A DNA stretch of 64,000 nucleotides from Myrica gale. Its lineage: Eukaryota > Streptophyta > Magnoliopsida > Fagales > Myricaceae. Location of the stretch: contig OZ005604.1 of NCBI GenBank assembly GCA_963930655.1, forward strand, positions 7,946,001 to 8,010,000, given 5' to 3'. Position 1 is the first letter of the stretch. Every line of letters starts with the position of its first letter. Below the pieces are notes generated by a model, which ran no database searches, was not told the origin of the DNA, and was given only the letters and a program-made list of their open reading frames with translations. The position numbers and the translations under genes were made by a program. Positions 1 to 11,915 of the stretch are shown in pieces.

Positions 1-1257
1 TCCCGCGGCGTTTTTCGTAAACCGCCGCGACCGCCGCTATAGGTCTGTGCCAGCGTTTTTTTTTTTTTTTGCTTTTTTCTAGCATTTTAATACATTACTA
101 ATGTTTTCCTATATTTTCATATAGAAGCTTTTTTAATGGGTAATACAAATTTATTTTAATAATTATAATTTATTGGATGTAAAAACTTAAAGACCAAGAA
201 TAATAAAACAAAATATACTTCATTATTGATTAATATCGTTTTACAACAAATACAATAATCTCTACAATGAACAACATGATGGTACCAAAGGTGAATACAT
301 CCAAATATATCACGCATTCATGTAAGAAGCATCCATACGGCCTTGTTCGTTTTCCAGCCATCCAGATCCTGCCCTGCACTCACAGCACTAGGAAGAAATC
401 ACACCCGAAAGATAGTAATAGGAAGGTTTTTAGTAAACCCACAATATTATAAGACCAAGCAAGTTGGAGTTCAACTTCATTGTTACATGTCTAGAACCCA
501 GAATAAAATACGGATTCTTATTTGTTAATCAGTCAAAAATTAAATCCTACTTCATTAAATCAAGGCGTAGAAGTTGATAGAACATGCTGACTTAACCGGG
601 GGTTTGGTCTTGACTTTTGCCCCAATGATCGATGTGCCTCTTATCTAATAAGCCTCCACCCATATACATAGAGGTTAGCTCCTCCTCAGAAGGCTCTCAG
701 TTCTAACAATCTTGCTGGAGAGGATTGTTGTGCATATATATATATATGTGTCTGCGCACAGGAATCCATATGCATGTTAAGGTGTGTTTATTTATTGCAA
801 CTTTATGAATAGTGCTAGAGTTACAAGAAAAGTATCTCCTAGATTAACCCACAAGCCAGTGACCAAAATGCCATCAAAATAGAAAAATTAGCATTTACAA
901 GACAACAGTTCTTACATACTTTCCATGGACTATCGACAGCAGGAAACACATTTGCATCACTTTGACTGCCACCTAGTAGCATAGAAGAAGAAGTAAGTAG
1001 CTGGTTAACATGCCCAGATTAACAGAAGTAAATGGCAGTTTTTTGCAAAAACTTCGATAGTAACATCTGTATTTTTCCATTCCGCAAACATCCATGAGAT
1101 TTATAAGATCTAAAGAAAAGAATATATGGGACAGACTGAAAGATTTTTAAAAGTGAAAAGGTTGTGCAAAACAGAAGATCTCATCTGGTATGTCAAGCTC
1201 GAAATTTGCATCTTCATCAAGTTTGAACAAGCACAAGCAGTAACATTACTGAATTTA

Positions 1258-1437
1258 GGTTGTGTTTGTGTTGTAATATTTTTGGTATGGGAATATGTGT
1301 TGGTATTGGGTTTAGTGAAAAGGTGAATAGAGAGGTAATTTTTTATATTTTTTGATAGGAGAGAGAGAGATTATATTGGATTATTTTATTAGAAGTGAGA
1401 TAATATTTTGGGAAAAATTATGTTGGCAAACGCAGCC
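1258..1437. mobile_element. Tourist-like MITE, 180 bp
   Basis: Imperfect terminal inverted repeats begin GGTTGTGTTTG on the left and, reverse-complemented, GGCTGCGTTTG on the right. The element is flanked by TTA at 1255-1257 and 1438-1440. A TWA target duplication is the hallmark of PIF/Harbinger elements and their Tourist MITEs. The interior is AT-rich and has a GA run. It sits inside the interior of the CACTA element. Confidence 0.7.
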
Positions 1438-2744
1438 TTAGTGCCATTGAAAAACCTCATACTACATCGTATTCCGGTATTACCTGATAATGAGTCGAGT
1501 GCTAGCAAGTCATAGTCTGAAACAACACCAACCTGCCATGGAAAAACAACCTTCAGGCTCCTCCAGTCAATGTTTCAAAGCAAAACAGCGTCATATGCCC
1601 TAATTGTCTAAACATAACCAGATTGTCTTAGTTAGAATGTAAGTAGAATTACCAATTTCTAGTCATCATCAATCACAGGAAAGCCAGATAAATGGCACAA
1701 CCTTTGAAGATATATCCATCATCAGTCAATTTCTAGTCATCATCAGTCACATATATCCATCCTCAACAATTTCAATAAACCTTTGAAGATAAATGGCACA
1801 ACCCAAAATATTTAACCACTACCAGCTCGTATACTTCATCCAATCCTCATAAATGGCATTTATCTCTTCCAAGCACCAAACATACTAATTCACCTGTAAA
1901 AATGCAGAAGAAAAGAAGAGAAAAAAAACTATTTATTTCAAACAGAGCCAAATGCAGCACCATTACCCTGCAACACCTTCCCCCAGAAATTTTCCATACC
2001 CATAAATCAAAACAACAAATTTTTGTGCAGGGAGAGGGAAGAAAGAAAGAATATAACTTGATTTACTCCTTTCCTTCTCTTGCCGCAAAGGAGTAAAAGC
2101 TTCAATTTCGTATCTGATTTTTCACAAACCTCAAAAGTCCAGAAGTTTTCCTCCCTACACTAAGACGTAAAGGAAAAGCCTTCTAAACAGAGATCAAGAA
2201 GTACTCACATATCAACTTCAGATTTTACTATGGACCTAGAACATAATTATTATGCAGATCAATGAAAATATTAAATTTATATCCAGTTCTAACCATCAAT
2301 CATTATGCTAGCTTCATCTTCCCTTGTAACTAGAACAGGACCTCAAAAGTGGCGGATCGGGATTCTTTAAAACTTCAAGTGATGGAAAATGAACAATACC
2401 TATGTCATACAATTTCTACAGTATACAAACTTAGAAATCTTTGCATTACCTTCATCTTGGAATTGGGGTCATGGACGCGAATCGGATACTTGTAGCCAAA
2501 GTTATGACCAAAAAACCAACACGTGTGCGAAAAGTGCCCCAATTTTATATAACAACTTCAATATTCATAACACTCTCTCTAATTTCATATTTTATTAAGT
2601 AGGTCTCTTAAAATTTTTTTTTAAAACATGTGACAAAATAAAATTATGTATAAAAAGGAATAAATAGTCAATAAAACAATTTTTAACCTTAAATAACACA
2701 TAAAATTTTATTTTTATATTTTTTTCATTTTTTTAAAATTATAC

Positions 2745-3110
2745 CTATAGCAGCGGTCACTACAAAGACCGCCGCTACAGGTACGAGATTCAGCGGCGGT
2801 CAACGTGACCGCCGCTGTAGACCCTCTTTCTATGGCGGCGGTCAGTTGACCGCTGCTATAGACACCCCTATAGCGGCGGTCATTGACCGTCGCTATAGCG
2901 ACCGCCGCTAAAGACCTTCCTTTTGGCGGCGGTTTAAAAAAACCGCAACTACAGAGGTCTATAGCGGCGGTCGCGACCGTCGCTATAGACGACCGCCGCG
3001 ACAGACCCCGTTTAGCTATTTTTAGCCGCGATTTTCTGTAAACGCCGCTAAAACCACCTTGTAGCGGCGGTTTTTCTGACCGCCGCTACAGTGACCGCCG
3101 CTATAGGCGG
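2745..3110. repeat. Subterminal palindromic repeat array of the CACTA element
   Basis: About eight diverged units combine AGCGGCGGTCA with TGACCGCCGCTATAG in opposite orientations, so each pair could form a hairpin. Spacers between arms are short. In CACTA elements such subterminal motifs are the binding sites of the transposase. The GC content of this block contrasts sharply with the AT-rich DNA on both sides. Confidence 0.8.
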
Positions 3111-3199
3111 TTTTTTTTGTAGTGAAGATGGAGAATAAATGTAAGTTATTCCCATATTGTGTAGGTGTGAAGTGATGATATATAGTGGGAGTGCGTTGG

Positions 3200-4073
3200 T
3201 AAAAATGTCAGCCAGCTACAATTGTGTTACAATATGTGTAGGAGTGATATTGCCTGCTTGCACCTGATCTCCCATTAGATGAAAGTCAACCTCGATGTGC
3301 TTGGTGCGCTCATGGAAGACAAGGTTTGCAGCTTGATTATCATAGAAAAGAGTTGCAACTCGAGGGTATAATATCTTGAGATCAGTAAGGATGTAATGAA
3401 GCCATGTTAACTCGGAACAAGTAGCTGCCAGGCTCGATATTCTGCCTAAGCAGAAGAGTGAGAAACAACAATCTGCTTCTTTGATTTTCATGAGATGAGG
3501 GAGTGCCCAAAAAGAATACAATATCCCGTAACAAATCGACGTGTATCTTGATAAGAACCCCAGTCTGAGTCACAATAAGCTTGCAGATGTAATGAAGAAT
3601 AAGATGAGAGTAGGAGTCCTTGACCCAATATGGCTACTTTGATATATCGAAGGACCTTATGTGCTGCTGCAAGATTGGCCGATGTAGGCTGATTCAGATA
3701 CTGACTCAGTGTCGAAATGCTATAACTTAAATCAGGTCGGGTGATAGTGAGGTAGAGCAACCTACCAACAAGTCTCCTATAAACTGTGGGGTCTGGAAGT
3801 AAGTTACCTTTGTCCTTAGGAATAAGATGAGAGTAGGAGTCCTTGACCCAATATGGCTACTTTGATATATCGAAGGACCTTATGTGCTGCTGCAAGATTA
3901 GCCGATGTAGGCTGATTCAGATACTGACTCAGTGTCGAAATGCTATAACTTAAATCAGGTCGGGTGATAGTGAGGTAGAGCAACCTACCAACAAGTCTCC
4001 TATAAACTGTGGGGTCTGGAAGTAAGTTACCTTTGTCCTTAGGAATATTGAATACCCGAGATATCCTAGCCAA
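3200..4073 (-). pseudogene. Copia retrotransposon fragment A: end of reverse transcriptase and RNase H
   Basis: Read on the minus strand, 4073-3822 encodes the end of a copia reverse transcriptase domain (YRRLVGRLLYLTITRPDLSY), and 3760-3216 encodes RNase H pieces ([37 protein letters not shown]). Frames change at about 3820 and 3500. The first change is caused by a 223-bp tandem duplication. No gag, integrase or LTR is adjacent. A second copia piece in the same orientation lies at 5850-6470, and both could come from one element later split by insertions. Confidence 0.85.
3598..4043. repeat. 223-bp tandem duplication inside copia fragment A
   Basis: Bases 3598-3820 and 3821-4043 are head-to-tail copies. 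The only difference I see is G at 3677 versus A at 3900. The unit is not a multiple of three, so the duplication shifts the reading frame of the copia fragment. Near identity implies a recent event compared with the surrounding decay. Confidence 0.92.
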
Positions 4074-4140
4074 GGGCCTTATCTTTATAATCAGAGATGG
4101 TGGGACTGTTAGTGTGTGGGATGACCCCTAGATACCAGAA

Positions 4141-4560
4141 ATGCCTTCCTTCAAACCTCAACCCAGGATTGACATCCAAGGACCACCTCCTGCGTTGAAG
4201 GTAGATAGAGTTGATGAGACTTCCTTTCTATGCCCCTTATGCGAAGAGGAACCGAAAACTGAAGAGCATCTTGCCTTCAAATGTTGCATTACTAAGACCT
4301 TCTGAAGAGTAGACTAATGGAACACTTGGCAACTTGGATTGATTTTGATCAAGACCAGAATTTAGTTTGGAAACCTCCTGATCAAGGGGTGTTGAAATTC
4401 AACATTGATGCTGCAGTGCGAGGGAATATGGCTTATCTTGCTGCGGTTTGCAGAGACTCTACGGGTCAGTTAATAGAGGCTTATGGAGGTGAGTTTTCTA
4501 CTAACAACACACTTATAGCGGAGACACGGGCTGCCATCCTATAGCGAAGATCTCTCTCTT
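4141..4560 (+). pseudogene. LINE 3'-end fragment: zinc-binding RT tail plus RNase H
   Basis: Bases 4141-4305 encode a short frame ending in the zf-RVT signature LCPLCEEEPKTEEHL and FKCC, then a stop. Bases 4317-4544 encode the start of a plant LINE RNase H domain (GVLKFNIDAAVRG, AAVCRDSTGQLIEAYG, ETRAAIL). Both are C-terminal parts of plant L1-type ORF2 but are in different frames. No endonuclease or catalytic RT is attached, so this is a dead 5'-truncated copy inserted between copia remnants. Confidence 0.8.
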
Positions 4561-4564
4561 TTTG

Positions 4565-5045
4565 ACCAAGTCAATGGGTGGCCTCCTCTAGGCAGGAAGC
4601 AGTGTAGCGTTTTGCCTTGAATTATCCTAGTGTGTGGGTTAGGACAGGACTGTCTTGGAGTAAGAGGAAGTGAGATGCACAACCCTGACTTTGGGGGTCA
4701 TACATGTGCATTGTGGAAATATATGCGATGATTATTTATGCATAGAGATATGTTACATTCATTCATAACATGTGAATTTTGGCTCATGTGCTGTGGGTGG
4801 AATTATTGTGAGGAAGTACCGTCGTGTATTGAGATAATCCTAGTTATTGAAATGAAATATTGAGATTTGACGGTACCGATCACATTGGAGGGGACGTGCA
4901 ACCACCATTGACTGGGTCAATGGGTGGTCTCCTCTAGGCAGGAAGCAGTCGAATGTTTTGCCTCGAATTATCTTAGTGTGTGGGTTAGCACATAATTGTC
5001 TTGGAGTAAGAGAAAGTGATGCACAACCCTAACTCTAGGGTCATA
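4565..5045. repeat. Pair of ~140-bp diverged direct repeats, possible LTR-derived DNA
   Basis: Segments 4565-4702 and 4910-5045 share TCAATGGGTGG, CTCCTCTAGGCAGGAAGCAG, TAGTGTGTGGGTTAG, CTTGGAGTAAGAG and GCACAACCCT in the same order. The following bases to about 5390 contain CTTACTGAGTCCTTAAGACT, which resembles the CTTACTGAGTC motif in the solo LTR at 38702. I therefore suspect degraded gypsy-type LTR sequence, but no ends or target duplication are visible. Confidence 0.5.
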
Positions 5046-5849
5046 TAAAGCATGAGTGAAAGGATATCTAAAAGAGTGAAATGGTTTCTCAAATTGGAAG
5101 TCAGTTTGGGACTGTCAGTGTTGGTTTAGCAGCACATTCATCTCATCACTTGACATCATTTTTCTATTATTGAATTTTATACGTTAATGCTTCAATATTG
5201 TTGTTAATTTATTTATTTGCTTTTTACGCCCCCTTCTTGACCTTACTGAGTCCTTAAGACTCACCTCTTCTATTCTTGTTCTTGTACGCTGTCTAATTAT
5301 TAATAGGTCATGAGGACTCAAGATCAGATAGACTTTAACTCATGAGACTCAGCTGCAGACTGTCTAAAGGCGTAGCACTATATAGATATACCAAGGGACA
5401 AAAATATGTAAAAATCTTTTGCACAGTTGGGTAGTCTGTTATCCTTTGTTGATGAGATATGTTGTGAGAGAGAACTCATTTTCTTATGGTAAAATATTGC
5501 GTTCGATGCGCTTATTATGTTGTTATCACTTATGTTTGTGAATATTTATATAATATTCAATTTAAAACTGTGAAAATATACTTTTTTTATGGGATAGCTT
5601 TTGGCTCTAACTAGCTATAGCCTTTAAAAAGGATCGTATGGATCTAATATTTATTAATAGCCCATATTTTCAACTTTTTAATAGATTAATTTCTTTACTC
5701 CAAATAAATTATATCTTTAACTTTTAGAACCTCTCTACATCATTCTATGACTAAACCGTTTTTTTCGTTGAATTTTTCGCATTAAATCTAGTAGGGGCAT
5801 TTTGGTCATTCGAACACCTGGGAGAACATGTGTTGTAACCTCACCTAGT
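5046..5849. other. AT-rich spacer, no gene seen
   Basis: Mostly AT-rich sequence. The first part, to about 5390, may be LTR-derived as described for the neighbouring repeat. From 5390 to 5849 I see no coding pattern, repeat or known terminus. Confidence 0.4.
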
Positions 5850-6470
5850 TAGCATTTTATAACTATAAAGATAACTTCGAAGTAAATACGGGCACGAAGC
5901 GTGCCAGTTTGGTTCTTGTAGATTTTCTGGTTGGAACAGAACTGGTGAGAAGACGAGATTCAGGAACAGAAGAGGAAGTGACAGGTTATGTAGTGGATTT
6001 GTCTGTGTGAGAAGATGGAAAGGGTGAGGTACTGGTAGAGGTATCACTAACGGGAGCAGAGGAACGAGAATCAAGATCAGGTGCTAAAGGGATGTATGGT
6101 TGCTGTAAAGGGAGGCTAGAGTACTGATAGGTGGTGTCATTTGATATGGGAGAAAAAAAATGGTCTGTGTTACTACTGAAAATTTCATCTAACTATGAAA
6201 GGGAAAAATATTTTCATGAAATGTGACAACATTTCAGGAAAGAAATATGGCACCGCTGTCAAGATCAAACAACTTGTTCCCTTTACTCAAAAGGGGTAGC
6301 CAAGAAAAACACATTTTCTTCCCTTATGATCAAATTTTCTTTTACCCTGAGAAAGAGATGAGGCAAAACACAAACACCCAAAAATCTTCATATGGCTATA
6401 GAGAAGTTTGGTTTTAAGCAACAACTCATAGGGCATTTTGTTGTGTAGGGTGGTACACTCTGCTCTCTCG
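5850..6470 (-). pseudogene. Copia retrotransposon fragment B: integrase end and linker
   Basis: On the minus strand, 6450-6287 encodes the end of a copia integrase ([47 protein letters not shown]). It continues through a stop as VKGNKLFDLDSGAIFLS and a Ser/Pro/Thr-rich linker that ends in RKSTRTKLARF near 5900. Such a linker precedes the RT domain in copia polyproteins. Several stops are present, so it is non-functional. The expected RT start is absent downstream, and the next copia-like sequence on this strand is fragment A at 4073. Confidence 0.8.
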
Positions 6471-6854
6471 TGAACCCTACCTCTTTCCCCCTTTTGGTTA
6501 TATTCGTGAAATTCATGAAGCAATATCCCTTTCCTCTTTCCCCCTTTTCCTTTCTTAATTTCTTTTTTTTTTCTCCCTCCATCCATTGTTTGTGAGCACA
6601 CGCTCCATTTTCATGCCTTCCTCAGCTTATGATATGTAACATCTTTTCAAACTATCACCTCTCGTGAGCTTCATCCGCTATGTTTGTCGCACATGGATCT
6701 CACACGCTGCCTCTTCAACTAGGATGTCAATGCTTGGCTTTCTCATCTTCTTTTTTTCCTAAGCAAATTCTAATCATTCGAACATAAGTATAAATATTAC
6801 ATCAAGGCGGATCCATAGGATTATTATCCGTAGAAAATCACAGAAAAAGGTAAT
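6471..6854. other. Low-complexity spacer
   Basis: Contains a pyrimidine-rich run (about 6480-6590) and AT-rich sequence. No supported gene or element terminus was seen. Confidence 0.4.
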
Positions 6855-9800
6855 GAAGCTATATCTAGAAAGTGAAAAGATTGAACTCGAGCAACCCAGG
6901 CAGCCAAGAGATGGGCCATATTGTTGTCTTCAAGGAATCCATTCAAGCCTCCATCTTTCATCCTTGTCATCACCTCTCGCATCTGATTGACATAGAAAAT
7001 AAGAGGTCCCTCCCTAGGAATTTATCTTTAGTGGCGATTATGCATGCACAAAGAGTAGCTTTCAAAAGTTACCAACTCAACCGGTAAAAATCAGTTGTAT
7101 GGCAAGCCAAGAGAATTGCCCTTAATTCGGCAAGGAGAGGATTACTAGTAAAAAAAAGTCACTTCTAGCACAAACCAAGGCACCCACTTCGTCTCGTGTT
7201 GTAACTACTAAATATCTCATACTTCCTCTAATCGCAGCATCACTATTGAACTTCCAAGTTCCTTCCCCTATAGGTTTTCAAAAAATGTTCTCATATTGAT
7301 CATATTCAGTCAATCTATCGAATGCTCTAAAAACGACGATGCATAGATGTCATCAAATCAGAAGGTGATGATTTTTCCCGCAAGGTACTGATTGGTTCTG
7401 AGCAAACCACATAACATCAATAATAATCATAGCTTGTAAAAGGAAGTCAAGCTCATTAACATATCCCAAATTTAAAGCAGATTTGGTATTCAAAATGGTA
7501 AGAAGCCAGGATTTAATATCAAGACCTTGCATGCCCTCGACATGAAGTAGCCATCTTGCCTCCCACCACAAAATCTTAGCAAAGAGACACTGAAAGGCAA
7601 TGAGTTCTTTAGCTTCCACTGCCGAGTTCTTCAGTCAAGCTTAGGTTTGCTCTAACTAGTAGAGCTTTAGTCACAAGATTCAATGGAAGCAGCTTCAATC
7701 TGGCCTGAATTTTTATCTTCCACAGTTTATCCCATTCCAACATTGTATCTTCACCTGGGGGTTGTAATCTTGCATCATGATCAGAGTAGACTGATTTAAT
7801 TGAGAATATTCAAGAATTCTCTAGTTTTCAGATCAGCATATCAGAGGGCAGAGGGGTTTCAAAGGGGATTCTCAGTAACTTTGACACACACTTATGTGAG
7901 AATAGGAGTTCGAGTTCTTGTCTTTTCCATTGATTGAGACCACCATCAATTAAATCTCTCACTTTGCTATTTCATGTAAGCATGGGCAGATCTGCACTTT
8001 GTTGAGCTTGAAAATATGGCATTTCTGGGATCGCTCCATAAACTGATATGCACACCATTTTTTATAGAGAACAAAAATCCCTTTGCTGAATATCTCAGCA
8101 CTTCAAAATTCTTGCCACACCCATGAGCTTTGGGACTTCTTAGAACACTGCACCAAAGATGATTTTTTAAGATACTTGGTACTCCGAGCTTAAACCCAAA
8201 GAGCTTGAGGCTGAGTGCAAACAAACCAACTAAGTTGGCAATGAGAGCTCGGTTCATATCATGCCGATCTCTCATTTCCAAGTTAGGTATATATCAAAGA
8301 CTAAGACATTGGAGTAAAATTTCTTTTGTCATGCTGGAAACCTCAAAAAAAAGTTCTTAAAACTGCAATCAAGTTGATCTTTGCTCCAGCTCTTGGAAAG
8401 AAGAAAAGTCGACATCGAATAAGAAGGCATAGATACTGCAACAACCTTGATCAAAGTTAGCCAATCAACTTGTCTGACTTGGCTGCAAAGCTTGATACCT
8501 GCAATCAAATGTTGTTGTTCCGCTTTGAGTAAAAGTTGAGTTAGCACTTATGAACACAAGATGAACATAAAAGGTGAAATTGGATCTCCACAATGAAGAC
8601 CTCTCTTTTGGTGAGAAATTAATAAATGTTTCCATTAAATAGAGTTGAAAAAGAAACATATGAAACACATTATCTAATCAATTGAATCCAAGTATCAGAA
8701 AAGCCAAAACTTTGCAAAACTTCAAAGAGAAACTCTCACTCAATTCTATCATAAGCTTTATTCATATCAATCTTCAAAGCCATAGAACCCCCTTTCCTTT
8801 TTTTATGATTGATCTTGTGGATGATTTCATGATCTAGGATAGAGTTTTCTTAGATAAGCCGGTTAGGTACAAATTCAGCTTGCATGAGAGAAATCATTTT
8901 TGAACAAGAGGTTTGAGTCGGTTAGCTATAATTTTAGAGATCGCCTTGTAAAGAACATTGCAAAGACTGATCGGTCTAAAGTGAGAAAAAAGGGTGGGAT
9001 TCTCTTTTTTGGGGATAAGCACAATATTGGTGTGATTGAAGGATTTAAGGATGAACCCCGAATGGAAGAACTATTGAATTGTTGTCACTACATCTTTCTT
9101 CAGAATAGACCAATATGAATGGTGACACAGAGTATAAATACCATCCGATCTTGGTGCCTTAGATCACCAATGGAACGAACTGCAAGTCCAATCTCGCTTT
9201 CATCAGGGATACGACAAAAAGTACTATTGTCATAATCGATTATCATAGGGAAAATTAAAGAAGCAATATCTTGACTAAAAGAAGGAATTGCAAATGTGAA
9301 AATATTAGTGAATGTAGAAAGCATGTGATTACTAATGTCCTTTCGGCAATTAAGCCCTCACTCCATCATCTGTTTTGAGCCCTTCTATGCAGTTTCTTCT
9401 TCTTCTAATAATTGTTGTCATGTGGAAGTATTTTGTGTTCAGGTTTGCAATAGTATGCCAATTCACTTGAGATTTACTTCACATGATTTCTTTCCTTTTC
9501 AAAGCCTCATGCAAATTATATTGGATATTATGTTCCATTGTATCACTCTGCATACTCAGGTCCAGATATTGAATTCGAGTCAATTCATTATGATAAAGCT
9601 GAATTTTCTTCTACTTAATGTTGCCAAAAGATTATCTATTCCACCTCCTCAATTGATCTTTAAGTACCTTGATTTTCTAAACTACTTGTAAAGCAGGAAG
9701 ACCCATTGAAAGAAGATGACCAAGCTTGGTTCACAACTTCCCTCCACGAGGATGAGTGAACCCAGAAAGTTTCAAAGAGAAAGGACCTCGATCCAGAAGA

Positions 9801-11550
9801 ATTATCTGCAAAAGTGTTGAGTAGGATCGGTGCATGGTCAGAAGAAGTGCGGGGATAGTGCTTTACAGTAGCTTGGGGAAACAAAACTCTCCATGTGCTA
9901 TTAGCAACCCCCCGATCAAGACTCTCTAATTAGTGTTGCCCCTGGTCTTTTGTTGCTCCATGTGTGCTGAGGTCCATAAAAACCCAAGTCAACCATTTAT
10001 TCACTAAACATGAAGTGTCAAAGACTAGTAGAAGAGGAGATGTGAATGTTAAGAAAGGGAATTAAAATTTCCTAAAATTAACCATGTTCTATTGAAGGCG
10101 TCAGCCATGCCTTAAAGGTGGTTCCAGAAAACAATTTTTTTCTACCAAATTGTTAGTCCATTAATTTTTAGATCAATCCCAGGACTCCAGGCCAAGTTCA
10201 ACCACCCTTACAACCCAATGGAGGTTGCTCAACAAAATACACAAAACCCAAAGCTGAAAAACTATATTAACATTACTAATCTTGGTTTCTAACACAGAAA
10301 GATAATATCGGGATTGAGTTTCTCGATCCAACCACAAAGAGTTAGAACTATGGGGCGTTTGTTTCCTAATATTTCCACCCCTCAAAATTTCCAAACAATC
10401 ATAAAATAATCTCTCTATCCTCATTAAATTATAAACTAATATTATATAATTCAATTAAATCTTCTCTCTCCTCACTTTTCCATAAAATACTATAATTTTT
10501 CACAAACCCCAATACCCAAAATTTCCAAAACCCCAATATTTCCACAAACAAACACCACCCAAGGCTCAAATTAAGCCTCTATAGTTCCAGTGTAATGTTC
10601 TTGTGGATGGGGGTGGGGCAAGATAAGGCTCATCACCCCAGTCATGTCCAAAGATGTTGTTTCTAGTTTCCACATCACTATTTGCAGCCAAATCATTCTC
10701 TACAACCTTATCCATATCTGAGCTCTGTGATACCTTTGATTTACCTTGAGTACAGTGACCATGAATTTTGCCGCTCTTGTTGCGAATCCCTTTCTCTTTT
10801 CTGATTTTACTGTGAAGCTTCAGAGAGGCAATGGTACAATCAAAGGAAAGGTCTAGAGTTTCTCAACACTTCAAATTTTGTTTGAGAGTATTAGATGGAA
10901 AACTGGGTCATAATGGTATCTAAGTTGAGATGATCCTCTTCCATTTGAAAAGGATCTTGGGCCCTTGGAAACTCATAAGGGTTTTTGTAACGTCTTAGGC
11001 AAATTCTTTAGACTTAAGAGGGTTAGTTGTGTGAGGACATTAGGTAGGAAAAATGAGAAATGTAGATGCTAGGCTGCATTGCACACAAGGGCCCAAGAAG
11101 TGTGGTGAAGTAGAAATGTCTCTTTTGGGTCATTTGTATAAGAGGCAACATGTGTCGTTGGTTAAAAGAAAATGGGGTCAGAGGAATCAGAGTGTTAGGG
11201 TGCAAGGCTCCCCCATGCATACAATCCTGAGGGTAATGACTTGGGTGGCTCTTCAAAGTCAGCGCCTCAAGAGTGGTATAGAGAGTGCTCTCTTGGACGT
11301 CTCTGACAATCAATGAACTCCTTTGCAGCTCATTCTCTATAATAGAAGCTCTTCCAAATGGTGATGGGTAACAGAGAGGATAGAAAAAAATTTCCTTCGA
11401 GCTGGGGGTGCAGGTTGTATTGATGGTGAATTAATTGTTGTGAGAGTTGTTCAATTAGATGCTTCGTTAGTGGGTCAGTCTCACGTGTGCCTCTCAAATG
11501 ATAAGATTCTATGATAATTGACTCATGGCTTGATAACTCAGAACGCAAAG
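6855..11550 (-). pseudogene. Degenerate L1-type LINE, minus strand, with RNase H
   Basis: Reading the minus strand from 10630: an ORF2 start-like LHWNYRGL; endonuclease pieces (YYLSVLETKISNVN near 10310, then TSSDHAPIL near 9830); the thumb region (SIGDLRHQDRM near 9160); RT blocks [17 protein letters not shown] (about 8950), MALKIDMNKAYDRIE (about 8790) and WLTLIKVVAVSMPSYSMSTF (about 8430); DMNRALIANL (about 8250); a zf-RVT region (7620-7350); and an RNase H start GEGTWKFNSDAAIRGS (about 7260). Bases 10640-11550 probably hold ORF1, but only weakly. Numerous stops and frameshifts make it dead. A MITE at 10352-10560 splits the endonuclease. Endonuclease, RT and RNase H order is standard for plant L1 elements. 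Confidence 0.82.
10352..10560. mobile_element. Tourist-like MITE inserted in the LINE endonuclease
   Basis: The left end reads GGGGCGTTTGTTTCC. The reverse-complemented right end reads GGGTGGTGTTTGTTTG. The interior is AT-rich with TTCTCTCTCCTCACTTTTCC. The LINE coding sequence LHWNYRGL stops on one side of it and resumes as endonuclease on the other, which shows it is an insertion. I could not settle the exact target duplication, so family assignment rests on the inverted repeats. Confidence 0.6.
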
Positions 11551-11791
11551 CATCAATAGACCATTTTTAGAGATCAGAGCCTAGATCACGAGCCTTCATC
11601 TTTGTACTGAAACAAAAATTTGGGTAATTGGAAAGAAATCTGATTTTACAAGCAGATTGAGTGTAGCCAATGTTGCCCACACACAGAAAAACTTTTAAAA
11701 AAATTCATCTTTCAATTAACCCAGCAAGGAGTCACCTCTTTTCTCTTCTAGAAATTCATAACCTGGAACTAGGAGTATACGAATAGGGTTT

Positions 11792-11915
11792 GGATTCAGT
11801 CCAGACCCACGTTCTGGATTAAATCCTCCAAATCCAACGATAGAAAGGCTACCACCTCATTTAATGAGACCTATCTATCGTCAGCTCGGGTCGACCTTTG
11901 GCTGAGCCAGCCAGC
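11792..11915 (+). repeat. Left inverted arm of the putative MULE
   Basis: Pairs with the reverse complement of 18705-18857. The two arms share several 10-14 base exact words in the same order, with about a quarter of positions changed and a ~25-base extra segment in the right arm. Confidence 0.7.

Larger units (their letters stand above)
1..3124. mobile_element. CACTA (En/Spm-type) non-autonomous element, left end outside the window
   Basis: The right terminus reads TTGTAGTG at 3117-3124, the reverse complement of the CACTACAA end typical of plant CACTA elements. Dense subterminal GCGGCGGT/ACCGCCGC repeats lie just inside it (2745-3110), and matching repeats occupy the first 60 bases of the window. 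CACTA elements carry subterminal repeats at both ends, so I infer that 1-60 is the inner edge of the left repeat zone and 61-2744 is the interior. The interior is AT-rich, holds no recognisable transposase and carries a small MITE at 1258-1437. The 3-bp target duplication cannot be checked because the left end is missing. Alternatively, CACTACAA at 2758 could mark a separate 367-bp element, but its flank GGT does not match the right flank AAG. Confidence 0.55.

Noticed and set aside
2745..3110. CRISPR-like regular repeats
   Set aside because: Units are palindromic and in both orientations, with no constant spacers, and they adjoin a CACTA terminus in a plant genome.
2758..3124. A separate 367-bp CACTA element beginning at CACTACAA (2758)
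   Set aside because: The flanking bases GGT and AAG do not match, and subterminal repeats at 1-60 argue for a longer element. Kept only as an alternative.
10173..10454. 93-codon minus-strand frame as a gene
   Set aside because: It reads across the junction between a MITE and the decayed LINE endonuclease, so it is a chance fusion of the two.
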